From Uloborus plumipes (taxonomy: Eukaryota > Arthropoda > Arachnida > Araneae > Uloboridae), in contig JAXGGA010001131.1 of NCBI GenBank assembly GCA_038373865.1, forward strand, positions 103,858 to 167,857: a stretch of DNA of 64,000 nt, in the 5' to 3' direction. Below the pieces are notes generated by a model that searched no databases, was not told the DNA's origin, and saw only the letters and a program-made list of their open reading frames with translations. The translations under genes and the position numbers were made by a program. Shown here piece by piece: positions 24,132-35,389 of the stretch; positions within the stretch are counted from its first letter, which is position 1, and each line of letters starts with the position of its first letter.

Positions 24132-24690
24132 TTCAATTACGAAGGAAAAATAATCTGCTTAATAAGAACAAATGAATAAGTGAATTGAAGAAAATTAAAC
24201 CTATTAACCTACTCAGTAAGAGTAAGGCAGTGAGATTACTAAATGAGTCGCCTAATGGTTAATTACAAGGGAAAAATAATCAGCTTAATAAAAGCAGATA
24301 AATAAGTAAAATGTAGAAAATTATACTTTTTCGCAAAGTGAAACGATGAAATTACGTAAAAAGGTGTGACATTTTAATTTCCAAGGGAAAGAGATATGTT
24401 AGTAGTTAATTACAAAGGAAAAATAATCTGCTTAATAAAAACAAATAAATAATTAAATTGAAGAAACTTATACCTAATTTACCTGCTTGATAAGAATAAG
24501 GCAAAGAAATTACTAAACGGAGTCGCGCCTAATAGTTAATTACGAAGAAAAAATAATCTGCTTAATAAAAAAAATAAACAAATGAAATGTAGAACATTAT
24601 ACTTTTTTGCTAACACAGTGAAGCAATAAAATTACTTATTAAGGTGTCAAATTTTTAATTTCCAAGGAAAAATAATCCGTTTTTCTAAAC
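24132..24690. repeat. Higher-order tandem repeat, ~270-bp unit made of two subunits
   Basis: GTTAATTACAAAGGAAAAATAATC-type words recur at about 24,133, 24,258, 24,402, 24,535 and 24,657, followed alternately by a GAATTGAAGAAAATTAAACC-type and an AATGTAGAAAATTATACTTT-type subunit. The A-B-A-B order shows that a two-subunit unit was duplicated as a whole. Confidence 0.8.
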
Positions 24691-25050
24691 ATTTACCACA
24701 CTCTTCTATAGAACAAGGCCGAATTTATCTCCATGGTGCCCCTAGTCAGATTTGAAATCTGCCTCCCTCCCACCCACCCTAAAGAAGAAGTAAAATTCCT
24801 TGATTCCAGAAAGCCTCTGAAACCTCTAAAAACTAGCATTGTCTTTAAACTTTAACATGAAACCGAAAAACTTGGACAAACTTCAATCTTGTAGCGACTT
24901 CTCTCCAAACGCAATTTTATGCTTTTCTGCAATCGAGGCTTGCTTTTCGTCTTCACAACTACTGTTTAACACAAATAAATTGACACGATTAAAAAATATT
25001 TCATTTTCATAACGTGTGCGAAAGTAAGCCTTATTAATCAACCAGAAAAC

Positions 25051-25330
25051 CAAGGGCGAATACAAGGGAGGGGCGATGGGGGCGATCGCCCCTCCCTTGA
25101 GGGACACTTCTCTAGCAGTTTTTAAATTTTGAAGTTAAAAAAAGGCAATTTTATTTGATCTTTGATGATATTAAGGGAAAGGGAGGGGATTCCGGGCTCT
25201 GATTTGGGAAATTTTTCGAAATGGAATACCAAAACATTTGTAATCAACATGTGTTGGGAGAAAAGAATGGGCAACTAAGAAAAACAAAATCAATCGCCCC
25301 TCCCTTGGAACATTTCTGGATCCGCCCTTG
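25051..25330. mobile_element. hAT-like MITE (family H3, copy 1)
   Basis: Ends CAAGGGCGAATAC...GGATCCGCCCTTG, flanked by the exact 8-bp repeat CAGAAAAC (25,043-25,050 and 25,331-25,338). Inside is a hairpin-forming GGGGGCGATCGCCCC. It is related to 58,215-58,457. Confidence 0.93.
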
Positions 25331-25338
25331 CAGAAAAC

Positions 25339-25883
25339 AATGTCGCTATCGAAAATGAAAGAATACTAATATTTTTCTTTCAAGAATAATAATTATTAAA
25401 AAAAATACAGCGCATCTGAAAATTTGCTATCTTAGGCCTAATCTGCCTATTGGGAAATTAGGCTCTGATAAAGAAGGTGCTGATTTAATTTGATAAATAG
25501 CACTCATGTCAAAACCGTTAGTTTTGTTCTAGATTAAATTATAGCCATCGAAAACTTCACGCCTGAGCAGAACTGAAAGACAAACGATCCGAGGGATTTA
25601 AAGGTTTTTAAACCTTGTCTGAAAATGTCCTTTCCTCAATACCTTACTTTTCACAACTCACTTTCAGCGATTTTATTTTCCTCAATCGGTTTCGACAGCG
25701 CGAGGTGATGAACTTAAAGGCTATACGACGAGGAAAAAAGTCTAAATCAAGGTTGAAGAGATGATGATTTAAACGGAGAAGCTTCATTAGGTGCTGGAGG
25801 AATTTCAGAGAGTAATAATTTGGACCACCACTGTGAGTTTAAGTGTAGCAAATATTCTAAGCAACAAATTATGGTGCCGTGAC
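25339..25883. other. Non-coding, no gene seen
   Basis: AT-rich sequence, nothing recognised. Confidence 0.4.
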
Positions 25884-25907
25884 TATTTAACAGAGGGTAT
25901 AAGCGTA

Positions 25908-26239
25908 CACTGCAAAAAATAAATTGTTTTTACAATAACACAGCTAATTTTACAGTAATGAACTGTAAAATTGCTGTAATAAACTGTAAAGTTGCTAGTT
26001 TACAGTTTATTACTGTGCATTTTACAGTTTTAAACTGGAACCTCTGCTGCCTGTATTACACTATTTTTTTTGCAGTATGATACAGCTAATCTCAAGGTAA
26101 TAAACTAAAATTGCTAGTTTTACAGTAATACACTGTAAATAGCTAGTTTTCCAGTTTATTCTTGATCTTTTACAGTTTTAAAATGAAATCTCTGCTTTCA
26201 GTATTGTACAGTAAAAACAACAGCTTATTTTTTGCAGTG
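25908..26239. mobile_element. ACTGTAAAA-repeat element (family R, copy 2) with long flanking duplication
   Basis: Ends CACTGCAAAAAATAAATTG...TTATTTTTTGCAGTG are inverted. The flanks at 25,884-25,907 and 26,240-26,263 are direct repeats, identical at 21 of 24 positions (TATTTAACAGAGGG is shared exactly). The inside is the same ACTGTAAAACTAGC-like array as in the other copies. Confidence 0.88.
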
Positions 26240-26332
26240 TATTTAACAGAGGGAATACGCGCAGTAATTACTGCTCTCAAATATGGCATTAAAATTAAAA
26301 GAATGCTCTCACACTACAGCGTCTTGAATTAA

Positions 26333-27708
26333 TCCTACGCTGTATGATTCTTTGCTCTTTGAAAATTATATATGGGTGATTCTACAAAAATGGGCAAATT
26401 TGTGTTCCATACTGATTGCTCCTTTTGTTTTTAATTTAAAATAAAACTCTTTTGGGAATATTTTTATGCGTCTTTTGTTCTATAATTCTGACTATCAACA
26501 ATGTCAATAATTAATTATTATTCACTTAAAAAATAAAATATTACATTGAAATGTCATCCACATGCCCTGTCCCATAGGCCCAATTTTCACAATCTATGGA
26601 ATCTAGATTTAAAAAAAAAAAAAAATAGTGATTTTTTTTTTCTCAAGATATTTTTATTTTTGAATGTGTATGTGGGCAATATGTAAATCACAAAAAAAAG
26701 CAAAATAATGTGAAAATAATATCTCTAAAAATTAATCTAAACGTTGTCCCAGCGATTATCAGTCATCCACATGTCTGAAAAGTACAGATATTTTTCTCTG
26801 AAATGTTTTATTTCAAAATCTAGCAGCACATCTTAAAATGAAGCATGGAACTTTGTTATTCTTGGCTGAAGATTAATTTTGCTGTTCTGCAATTACTTTT
26901 TGATTAAATGCAAGCTAAACTTAACTTTCAAGGCAAGTGTTTTTCATCTTTGTCATTAACATGCCCTGCAGAATGCAAGTAAAATGTACACAAAAATTAA
27001 TTTTGATGATGAATAGGTCTAAAGCTTACATTTGTTGGCTCTTATTCGAAGCTAAGCCGAAAAATATTCCGTAATGACTTTTTGAGAACGTATTACTTGT
27101 GTTTTGTCATTCACATGCCCTTTTTCTTATGTCATTCACATGCCTCAATTTAAATCTCTAACCTAAAGTAAGCCCTAGTTCCAACCTAATATTATGTAAT
27201 AACTATGACAGTACAATGTTTAAAAATCAGGTCTAACAGTTTACAGGTTAAAAAATTTCATTAATATACCTATTGTATTATTCACATATCCATTGTGTTA
27301 TTAACATACCCATTGTGTCATCCACGTGTCCTTTTTACCATTCACATGCCTTCAAAAAAAAGAGAATACAAAAATACAATAAAATGCAAACATTCAAGCT
27401 CTGCTGATATTGTTATAATTATGTAACTTATAAAATACTTTGCTTATTTTTTTCAGATTTTTAATTTTAAATTATTTTTTCTTAAATATACATACTTGAA
27501 ATTTTCCCGTTTTTGTAGAATCACCCATGCTTTTCAGTGTAATAAGAAAACACGGGAAAATATTTTTTAAAATTTAATTTTGAGGATAGATAGTTATATT
27601 TGCTTAAAATACTTGCTTTTTATTCTTAAGTTGCCTCATGACTACATTTTTCTGGTCATAAGGGAAAATAGTTCATGTATCCAATTGGTAACGATATGCA
27701 GTGTAGGG
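26333..27708. mobile_element. piggyBac-like MITE (family TTAA-2, copy 1) split by element M2
   Basis: TTAA at 26,329-26,332 and 27,709-27,712. The halves 26,333-26,372 and 27,528-27,708 together match, in reverse, the 197-bp copy at 46,291-46,487 (TGCAGTGTAGGG end, AATTTTGAGGATAGAT). Removing the 1,155-bp insertion leaves about 219 bp. Confidence 0.85.
26373..27527. mobile_element. Non-autonomous DNA transposon with internal motif array (element M2)
   Basis: Inverted ends TGGGTGATTCTACAAAAATG / GTTTTTGTAGAATCACCCA. The left flank is TA and the right flank TG (probably a mutated TA). GTCATTCACATGCC-type motifs occur about nine times (26,553; 26,762; 26,952; 27,106; 27,131; 27,278; 27,297; 27,317; 27,338). 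No transposase frame. It is nested in a TTAA-type MITE, which fixes both ends. Confidence 0.88.
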
Positions 27709-28217
27709 TTAAAACGGGACTCTAAGGTAAAACACAGGAACTTTGGCGTATTTCAAAAATATTTCAAAGGAGATCCCAAAAATGTCCTTATTCGACAAAT
27801 TTGCCTGACTATACAGTAAATTTAGAGACTGAATTGTAATATTGCATTTTTTGAAAAAAAAAATAAATTTGCCCAATTATCTCTTTTCATTACGAGTAGG
27901 AACAGCATGTCCGTTAAACGAGTGACATATTTTAAACTTAAATAAAAACTACAGGGGGTTGAGATTAGACTGTTTGGGGGACTATTGGTCCTCAATTTAT
28001 TTAAAAAATATATTGGCTTTGTTATAAAAATACTTCAAACGGTGCATTTTTATTTCAAATCAGGTTGTTCTTATTTAAGTGCTTTTCGTTTCAATTCAAT
28101 GGCAATATATTGCTATTGTTTCTGTTGAGAATAACTTGTAATTGTTTCTTTATTTCAATTTATCCCGGAGAAACTAATGAATTAAAATTTCTTATAACCT
28201 GAACTTTTTTTTTCGTA

Positions 28218-29507
28218 CCGTAAAATGGGGTTAATCGGAACACTTTTCAGCTTTGATTGTAAAAAAAGCATTTAAAAGATTTTTTTTTAATTTGATTTTT
28301 TGGGTAAAAACTTCGGTCTTGCTTTACTTTTGATATTCCAAGCAAAGACAAAAGATTTTGAGCAATTATTATTAAAATATATAGCAAATTATGGGTGTTC
28401 CGAATCACCCCGCTGATAGGGGTCAATCGGAACACTTGTTAAAATTTTTATTTTTTTCAATTTCATCTGTAATAGGTCTCACAAACATGAGTAATATTGA
28501 TGGGGGAGAATAAGAACAGATAATTACTGTCAAATAAATGTATAATTTCAGTACCAGTAAACGTTTATAATTTGTGAAAATTCAAAATAATTTTGAACTT
28601 ATGAAAAATGAAAAGTAATTTTAAGAAAAGCTTTTGAATTGAAATGCAAAGATTTAACATGAATGGAAGTCACTCATGTCGTCCACAAATATGTACTTGT
28701 CCTTAAAACTAGCAATTGTGACTTGGCTTAAGTTTTTTCATAACATCTCCTGGGATGAACTCTGCCTTTTCTTTAGTTTTTTGAAATTTCTGGGTTTCGG
28801 GGATTGTCCTGAAAGATTTTTTCGCTTATTCATCACTGTCTGTGTGCTGGACGTTTACTACATAAAGTCTATGTGACTTTCTCCCTTTTATTTTAAGTAA
28901 AAAAAAGTCTCCTGGAGAAAAAATCTTTTGAAATCTGTAACTTTTGTCATTCTAAGATCTAGTTGCTCACGAGAAGGGATAAACAGTAATAAATCCTTGT
29001 CCCTGTCTTGATTAGAAGAATTGGGGTTAGAATCTTGATTTTTCAAACAATTTCCTTCAAATAAGTTTGAATTGGAACAACAGAACTAAGTGTTCCGATT
29101 CACCCCGCAAATTTTTTTCCCATGGCATTTTTCAGAATTCTTCACTTTTATGACACAATTTATAAAAAATGTAAATTCTAATGAGGTATTCTGTTGTTCA
29201 GATACATGTATAATTGAAACATACCACTCATAGTTTTTAAATATAAGAAGGTTTGTTTTTGCATATGAAGTTTTGCAGTCTATGAAAATGTGATGTTTTC
29301 TAGCATTCAACGTGCAGCCCTCTTTAGAAGCCAGTAGCGTTGCCAGATTGACAAAAGTATTTTTTTCCTACTTCCTATGATCTTACCTTTCTAAAAAAAA
29401 ATTCATGGCGAAAAATACCCAATAGTATATTTATGAAGAATTTCTTTGTACGGTTGGGAAGTTTTGTTCCGATTGACCCCGCTGTTCCTATACACCCCAT
29501 TTTACGG
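28218..29507. mobile_element. TA-flanked non-autonomous DNA transposon with internal motif array (element M3)
   Basis: Inverted ends CCGTAAAATGGGG...CCCCATTTTACGG with TA at 28,216-28,217 and 29,508-29,509. GTGTTCCGATTCACCCCGC-type motifs occur at 28,227, 28,395, 28,419, 29,088 and 29,466 in both orientations. No transposase. Short open frames inside (for example 28,676-28,876) show no known domain. Confidence 0.88.
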
Positions 29508-29509
29508 TA

Positions 29510-30538
29510 TGCAAAATTTTTAGCAATTAAATATTTATTTTGTTCAACTACTTAATTTTGTCTTGTCTTAATACTTGTTTAGTACCTTGAAATCAGAAAA
29601 TATAAGTTGAATTGAAAACATACTAATAGTATTCCTTAGCCAGTGATGTATAACGTTTAGCTTCTCACGGAAGACACATTCTCTGCATCTCAGTAACATT
29701 CTTTTTTTAAATAGGATTTTAAGTTAGAAATCATTGCCTCTTAATCAAGGGACAAAAGTTTTGCTGTTATTAGAGATGAGCAATATAAAGCTGTTCTTTT
29801 TACTGATTCGTTCATCAGAGGACCGTTCATTGATTTGGCTCGTTCACTTAAATCGTTCATTTGAGTGACTTCGCTCATTTAAAAAAGTTGTAGGTGATGT
29901 CTGAGTGAAAGTCACTCACATCGTTGAAAATGTTTCATTAGATCAGTAATATTCATTTTTGGAAACATTCCTAAAATGTTGTAAAAGTAAGAAAATATGC
30001 CAAATAAAAATTTTATTAAAAGTATTTTGTTTAGGTTTAGATGTGTGTAACAATTATAGTTCATTTTGTAACATAATTCTCGGTGGCAGAGTGGTAAGAT
30101 ATCTGTTGCTCATGCAAAAGCAGCAGGATAGATTCCAGTATGGTTATAAAAAAATACTTAAATTTCATTTAGTGAAAAAATATACAGATAAGTAAAATTT
30201 TCGTGATCTCAGAAAAAAAAATTGAAAAATCGATCTTAAGTAAATATTTTTTTTCCTAGCTCAGAGCACCAGAGAATTTAATTTGAAAAAAAAAAGACTT
30301 CCCTAAGTATAAGGCAGCTTCAAAGTATTCATAGGAACCCATCAAAAACGCAATGTTTAATAAAAATGAGGGGTTGGGGGAGTTTTTAGGTTATTAGCAA
30401 CAAAAAAATAAATAAATAAAGCCAAATTAATATGTATAGTAGTTGATGGGGGATGTTATAAACAGGGGTTCTATACTGGATGTAGTGACTCCATAGAGTG
30501 TCCTAGGGAGAGGCGAGAAGTACCACGAAGTGACCACA
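29510..30538. other. Non-coding, no gene seen
   Basis: AT-rich. A tRNA-like fragment (GGTGGCAGAGTGGTAAG near 30,082) is too decayed to call. Confidence 0.35.
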
Positions 30539-30624
30539 CATGCAAAAAATAAATTGTTGTTTTTACAGTATAATACTGAAAGCAGAGCTTTCAGTTCAAA
30601 ACTGTAAAAGCGCAGTAATAAACT

Positions 30625-30656
<32 letters not shown>

Positions 30657-31223
30657 TCGTGTGCCAGCCAGGCTGGCAATTTGGGGTGCGCTGCTTCACT
30701 TTTGAAACTGTACCGTATTTTAGTGTGAAGTCCGACTTCCACAGTACACGCATGCCATAGGGAACCGTTTATAGGGTAGGCAACAGCACAACACATTCAC
30801 ACAAAGAAAGGACAAGGACAGGAGAGAGAAAGCACAACCATGCCCAAGCCGGGACTCGAACCCGGGGCCACACCATCCGTGGCAGACTGCTCTGACCACT
30901 AGACAAGGTGGCCGGAAATAAACTGTAACACTAGCTATTTCACAGATTATTACTGTAAAACTAGCAATTTTACAGTTTATTACCATAAAATTAGCTGTAT
31001 TATACTGTAAAAACAACAGTGTAATACTGGCAGCAGAGGTTCGAGTTTAAAACGGTAAAATTCACAGTAATAAACTGTAAAACAAACAATTTTACAGTTT
31101 ATTACTATAAACTAGCAAATTTACAGTTTACTACTGTGAAAGCAATTTCGCCAGTTTATTACTGTAAAAGTACAATAAAATTAGCTGTATTGTACTGTAA
31201 AAACAACATTTATTTTTACAGTG
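30539..31223. mobile_element. ACTGTAAAA-repeat element (family R, copy 3) split by a SINE
   Basis: Starts near ATGCAAAAAATAAATTG and ends TTTTTACAGTG. The interior units match 7172-7619 and 25,908-26,239. Sequence from 30,626 to 30,916 is a later SINE insertion. Confidence 0.85.
30626..30916 (-). mobile_element. tRNA-derived SINE (family S3) with poly(A) tail, nested
   Basis: On the minus strand the head has TCTAGTGGTCAGAGCAG and the B box GGGTTCGAGTCCC (about 30,852-30,864). The 3' tail is a run of about 30 A (T at 30,626-30,655). The target duplication AATAAACTG stands at 30,617-30,625 and 30,917-30,925 and is part of the host repeat. Confidence 0.92.
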
Positions 31224-32033
31224 CGGTATCAATAAATATTATCTAATAGGGAAATACTAGTGTGCTATGAGAATTCTAACTCGTCCAAGGGTGCTTCGAA
31301 TCAGAAAAGTTTAGGGAACCCCTGTTATAGAAGGCAAAAGAATCGCTAAAAGACAAAAGGATCACTAGAAAAGAGACAAAAAGCATTTTAGAAATAGTTT
31401 CGGCGAAAGAAAGTTTGAGACGGGTTTTAGCAAGTGCGTAGGATAGGAAGTCGAAAGTCTTAAACGTTTTGTTAGTAACCCAAACAAATTACAAAGAATA
31501 TCACAGAGATTGGTAGTTAAAATTTTTGAGATGATTGTTATTAAAAAAAATGATAATAAAAATATTATTTTATCATATATATATACATCAGTTTAATGTT
31601 CCAAACTGTTCACCGTTCAAAAGGTCGTTCTTTTTTTAGGAGATCGTATTGACCCTTTTATTTTAAGGATTCGTTCTTTCAGACATGTTCGTTTACGAGC
31701 AACACATCCCTTGTTGTTATTCGAACAAATGTAACAAACTAACAACTAAAATTAATAAATGCTTCTCGAAAAGTCTCACATTAGATGAAAAATTTGTAGT
31801 TGCGTGTGTGGCCCGTCATCACATTATTAATTGTCTCTGGGGTCTCATTTTCTTCGTCATCTAAAACCGATAAACCGAGTAATCGGTAGGCGGGAAGTCC
31901 CAAGGGGGCCATGTCATGCTATTATTGGCGAAAAACTGAGTGGAAAACATTTCGTTCATGAACCAGATGGTATTGTAGCCGTGGCATACGCAAAGCGTGG
32001 ATTCTTTATGAAGATAATGTTTTTCATTTTATT
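31224..32033. other. Non-coding, no gene seen
   Basis: AT-rich with a (TA)n run near 31,575. A frame of 106 codons starting at 31,831 runs into the repeat at 32,034 and has no known domain. Confidence 0.4.
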
Positions 32034-32260
32034 AACCGACTTCAACAAAGGAGGAGGTTATACAATTCGTCGGAGAACTTTTTTTTTTTCGGTATGTTAC
32101 AAGATTACTCGAAGACGCCTGGACCGATTTCAAAAATTCATTTTTTGTTAGAAAGGTCTTTCTTTCCGATTGGTCCCATCCTCTGGTGGTCCGGGTTCGA
32201 TAACGGGAACCTGCCGAAATCTTTCGAAAAAGAAATTGGGATCACAGTAATCTTAATAAT
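32034..32260. mobile_element. ACCGACTTCAA-type repeat, fragment
   Basis: TTAACCGACTTCAACAAAGG and AGGAGGTTATAC, followed by GGACCGATTTCAAAAATTC. The wording is like a repeat seen widely in arthropod genomes (recalled, not checked). CCGACTTC also begins the inverted arms at 33,250 and occurs at 42,107. The ends are not resolved. Confidence 0.5.
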
Positions 32261-32351
32261 GACCATTTTGAACGCCAGGCTTCTCTGGATTGCATAATGA
32301 AATTCCTTTCTATGGTCTTTTTAAAAATTTTAAACCGAGTATCTTTCTATG

Positions 32352-32651
32352 GCAGGGATTCAAGTGAAACAACACTGCGATCGCTTCGAATGCAATCGCT
32401 ACTGGAAGTGAATTACATTATCATCAACTTAACTTGGCATGACGTCACTACGGGTGGAGCCAATAAGAGCTCACAAGCACTCAGCTATCTCCTCTTATTC
32501 GCCAAGTAGGCTGTGACGTTTTATCTAGCTCGTTTTTCATAGGCAAACGTCACGCTGACGTCACGATGTTTTTATCAAGAAACGTTTTAATGTAATTCAT
32601 TTCCAGTAGCGATTGTAATTTGCGATGGCCTGTTTCACTTGAATCCCTGCC
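32352..32651. mobile_element. Foldback MITE, 300 bp, ~65-bp inverted arms
   Basis: GGCAGGGATTCAAGTGAAAC at the left pairs with GTTTCACTTGAATCCCTGCC at the right; pairing continues inward through GCAATCGCTACTGGAA and GTGAATTACATTA. The centre holds two TGACGTCA-like words (CATGACGTCAC and GCTGACGTCAC). No clear target duplication. Confidence 0.85.
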
Positions 32652-33249
32652 CAAGTCCTGCTTTTTTCTCCTGAACTCCAACGAACTGAAAGTCGTACGA
32701 GGTACTGATTGATTCGTATTATTTCAGGTTTTATTAGTCTTAATTTACATCAGGTTTGATAAAGGAATTCTGAAGAAAGTGAGGAAAATCTCCAAATTTT
32801 TGCTCAAATTTAAGCGATTTGTCCTAAATGATTAAATATGAAATCCATTGTTACAGAACGTGATTGATATGAAACAGTTATTATAATGATCATGAAAATT
32901 TTAAATGAAGGCTTAACTGAAGCAAACATGAAACTCATTAGCGGGCACGTATGTAATACGTCGTGAAATTTTATGTACTGCGAGAATATAGTGTTGTTTT
33001 GAAATATAAATTAGTTGAAAAGCCGTTAATATTTAGCCTTTAATTAAACTAGTACACAAATAAATACCAGAAAATAACAAGGATTATTTTTTAGTGTCAA
33101 TCGTTTAAAATTTTAGACGCGTTGATACTTTCTTTCTTTTTTTTCTTACATACTTTATTTTATGAAGCATTTACTTAAGAAAACTAGATGAAGTTTTGCA
33201 ATAGAAACATTACCTTATTTCATATGTACATTTGCACTAAAAAGAATAA
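32652..33249. other. Non-coding, no gene seen
   Basis: AT-rich sequence, nothing recognised. Confidence 0.4.
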
Positions 33250-33711
33250 AATAAAAATATTTTTGAAAAAAAATTGAACCGACTTCGGAACTTCACTCAG
33301 CAAATGCTCTAAAAAGTAAAAAATAATTTTATTCTTTGAACACCATCGATACTACATTTAAACATAAGTTTTGAAGTCGGCGCAAAAACTATAAATAAAA
33401 TGATGTTTACTATATTTTGCCAACATATTCGGAGAAATCATTGAAAATTGAGAGCTGAATATTTGTAGCATTACATAAATATGTATTTTTCAATGAATGC
33501 GAATGCGAATGCGAATAAAGAACCTGGATTCATTTAAATTTATATTTATAGTTTCGAATGATTCTATTTAGCTTTTTTGCGCCGACTTAAAAACTTATGT
33601 TTAAATGTAGTATCGATGGTGTTCAAAGAATAAAATTATTTTTTACTTTTTAGAGCATTTGCTGAGTGAAGTTCCGAAGTCGGTTCAATTTTTTTTCAAA
33701 AATATTTTTAT
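33250..33711. mobile_element. Foldback element with ~139-bp near-perfect arms
   Basis: Arms 33,250-33,388 and 33,573-33,711 are inverted copies of each other, from AAAAATATTTTTGAAAA through ACCGACTTCGGAACTTCAC to GAAGTCGGCGCAAAAA. The loop is about 184 bp and includes (GAATGC)n near 33,497. Non-coding. Confidence 0.9.
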
Positions 33712-34603
33712 TATTAATGTAGTAATATAAAGCAGAGGGAAAAAATATCTTTACCCCCCCCCCCCTTTTTTCTGAAAGGTTGAAATGATAAGTTATAGAG
33801 CAAAATATAGTTTAAATGAAACAAAACATAGATACACTGATGGGTTTTGTAATAAAATGAGCATGGTATCTTAAAGCATTAGGTTCGAAATGAGACGAAC
33901 GAAATTGCGCTTTTTGGGACTAATATGGTCAACAAGCATCCACATCCACCATTCACTAAAATTTTCAAAACGCAACTAAAAAATTAAAGAATAAACGATT
34001 GAAATTTATCCCACGGGAAAAGGAGCAGCGAATCTGTACGTCTGTCTGTTCGTGTATAAGCAAATTTACAACAAGGGGGAAAAGATGAAAGTGACCAAAA
34101 AGCGATTTCGAGAAAAACGAAGAACAAAGTTGAATTTCTCGTACTCCCTTTGTAGTTAATAGAGTTTTCATGCACATTTCGATACACAATTCTAATATTT
34201 TTCCCTCCATGTTGTTCTATCAGATGATATCACTCCTTCATAGCGACTAGATAGCGCTAATATCTCAAAATTGATGAAAAAGTGACTTTCATCTTTTTTC
34301 CTCCTGGCCCTTCATATTTTTTCCGGCGACGCATTTGCGCATGCCTCAGGTCTCTACTGATTTTGTCAAAATAGGGGCGATGATGACTGATGAGTTTTTG
34401 AGTAGCTAAAGTTGTAGTAATGTCAGGAGTGATGTCCCGATGGGAGGTCACTGAATTCCCAAAAATGTCCTTATTCGGCAAATTTTGCGGAAGATTTGAC
34501 AATTTGGGTACAATATTGCAGCATTGAGATCTTTTTTTCTTCTTTCAAATTTTCAAACTGTGTTTTAATTATGCTAGTGTTCCTTCTCATTGCATGTTAT
34601 GCG
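33712..34603. other. Non-coding, no gene seen
   Basis: Poly(C) run near 33,757. A short block CCCAAAAATGTCCTTATTCG at 34,457 recurs at 27,775, so part of this is a dispersed repeat. Two overlapping minus frames near 34,000 have no known domain. Confidence 0.4.
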
Positions 34604-34778
34604 TGCCCGTCATTTAAAGCTTTAACAGAGAGGGAGGGGGCAAAGCGTGTGTACTCAATGTAAATTACCCCAAAAAAACAGCAAAACCACGCCCATTCAC
34701 ATGCAAATACATTGATTTCCCGAAGTCAGGGGGCGGCAGTTGAACCCAACCCCATTGATCCCCAAAAGTGACGGGCCT
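34604..34778. mobile_element. MITE with GCCCGTCA / TGACGGGCC ends (copy 2)
   Basis: Inverted relative of 11,667-11,843; ends GCCCGTCATTT...AAGTGACGGGCC. Non-coding. Confidence 0.6.
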
Positions 34779-35389
34779 AATGCTATGTATGTATGATATG
34801 TGTTGTATGGTTATATTTTATCATTGGGAATAATAATATATAAAATTCGAATTTCATCCGGAAAATTGGGAATTTCACTCCTTCCAAACATTTTCGTTCC
34901 GAGTGCCCTTGTGTAATGTATTGGGAAATTTAAATCTCATATAGGGTATACAGACCATTAAATGAACACTTTTATGAAAGAACACCTCGTAATTTTCTTT
35001 AAAAAATAAGTTTTTAAACCATTTTTCTCAGATGAATCAGAAGTAGGCACGTCATTCTACACATTTCTAAAAAGAAAATGGCTAGAAAATGCTGCGTTTG
35101 GGCTTTGTTTGGGGTGTTCATTCACTGGATCGAGGCCTTTTTTCTCCTTTCAGCCCCCCAAAAAACCTGATCCAGAACCATAAAAATTAGCGCAATATTT
35201 TTAAAAATAATTACATATATCACTTAAAGTGTTTTTACTGTCACGTGACAAATGCTATAATTTTCAACAATGTTATTAATTTTTGAACACGAAATTTCGC
35301 TTAAGTTCATTCAGTGGTCGGTCTACTACATCCAAAACAAAATCCCCAAAACCAAACAATCCAACGGAAAGAGACTGAACCCATAAATT
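34779..35389. other. Non-coding, no gene seen
   Basis: AT-rich sequence, nothing recognised. Confidence 0.4.

Noticed and set aside
34377..34410. Hammerhead ribozyme core (CTGATGAG)
   Set aside because: The matching GAAA segment and stems were not found around it.
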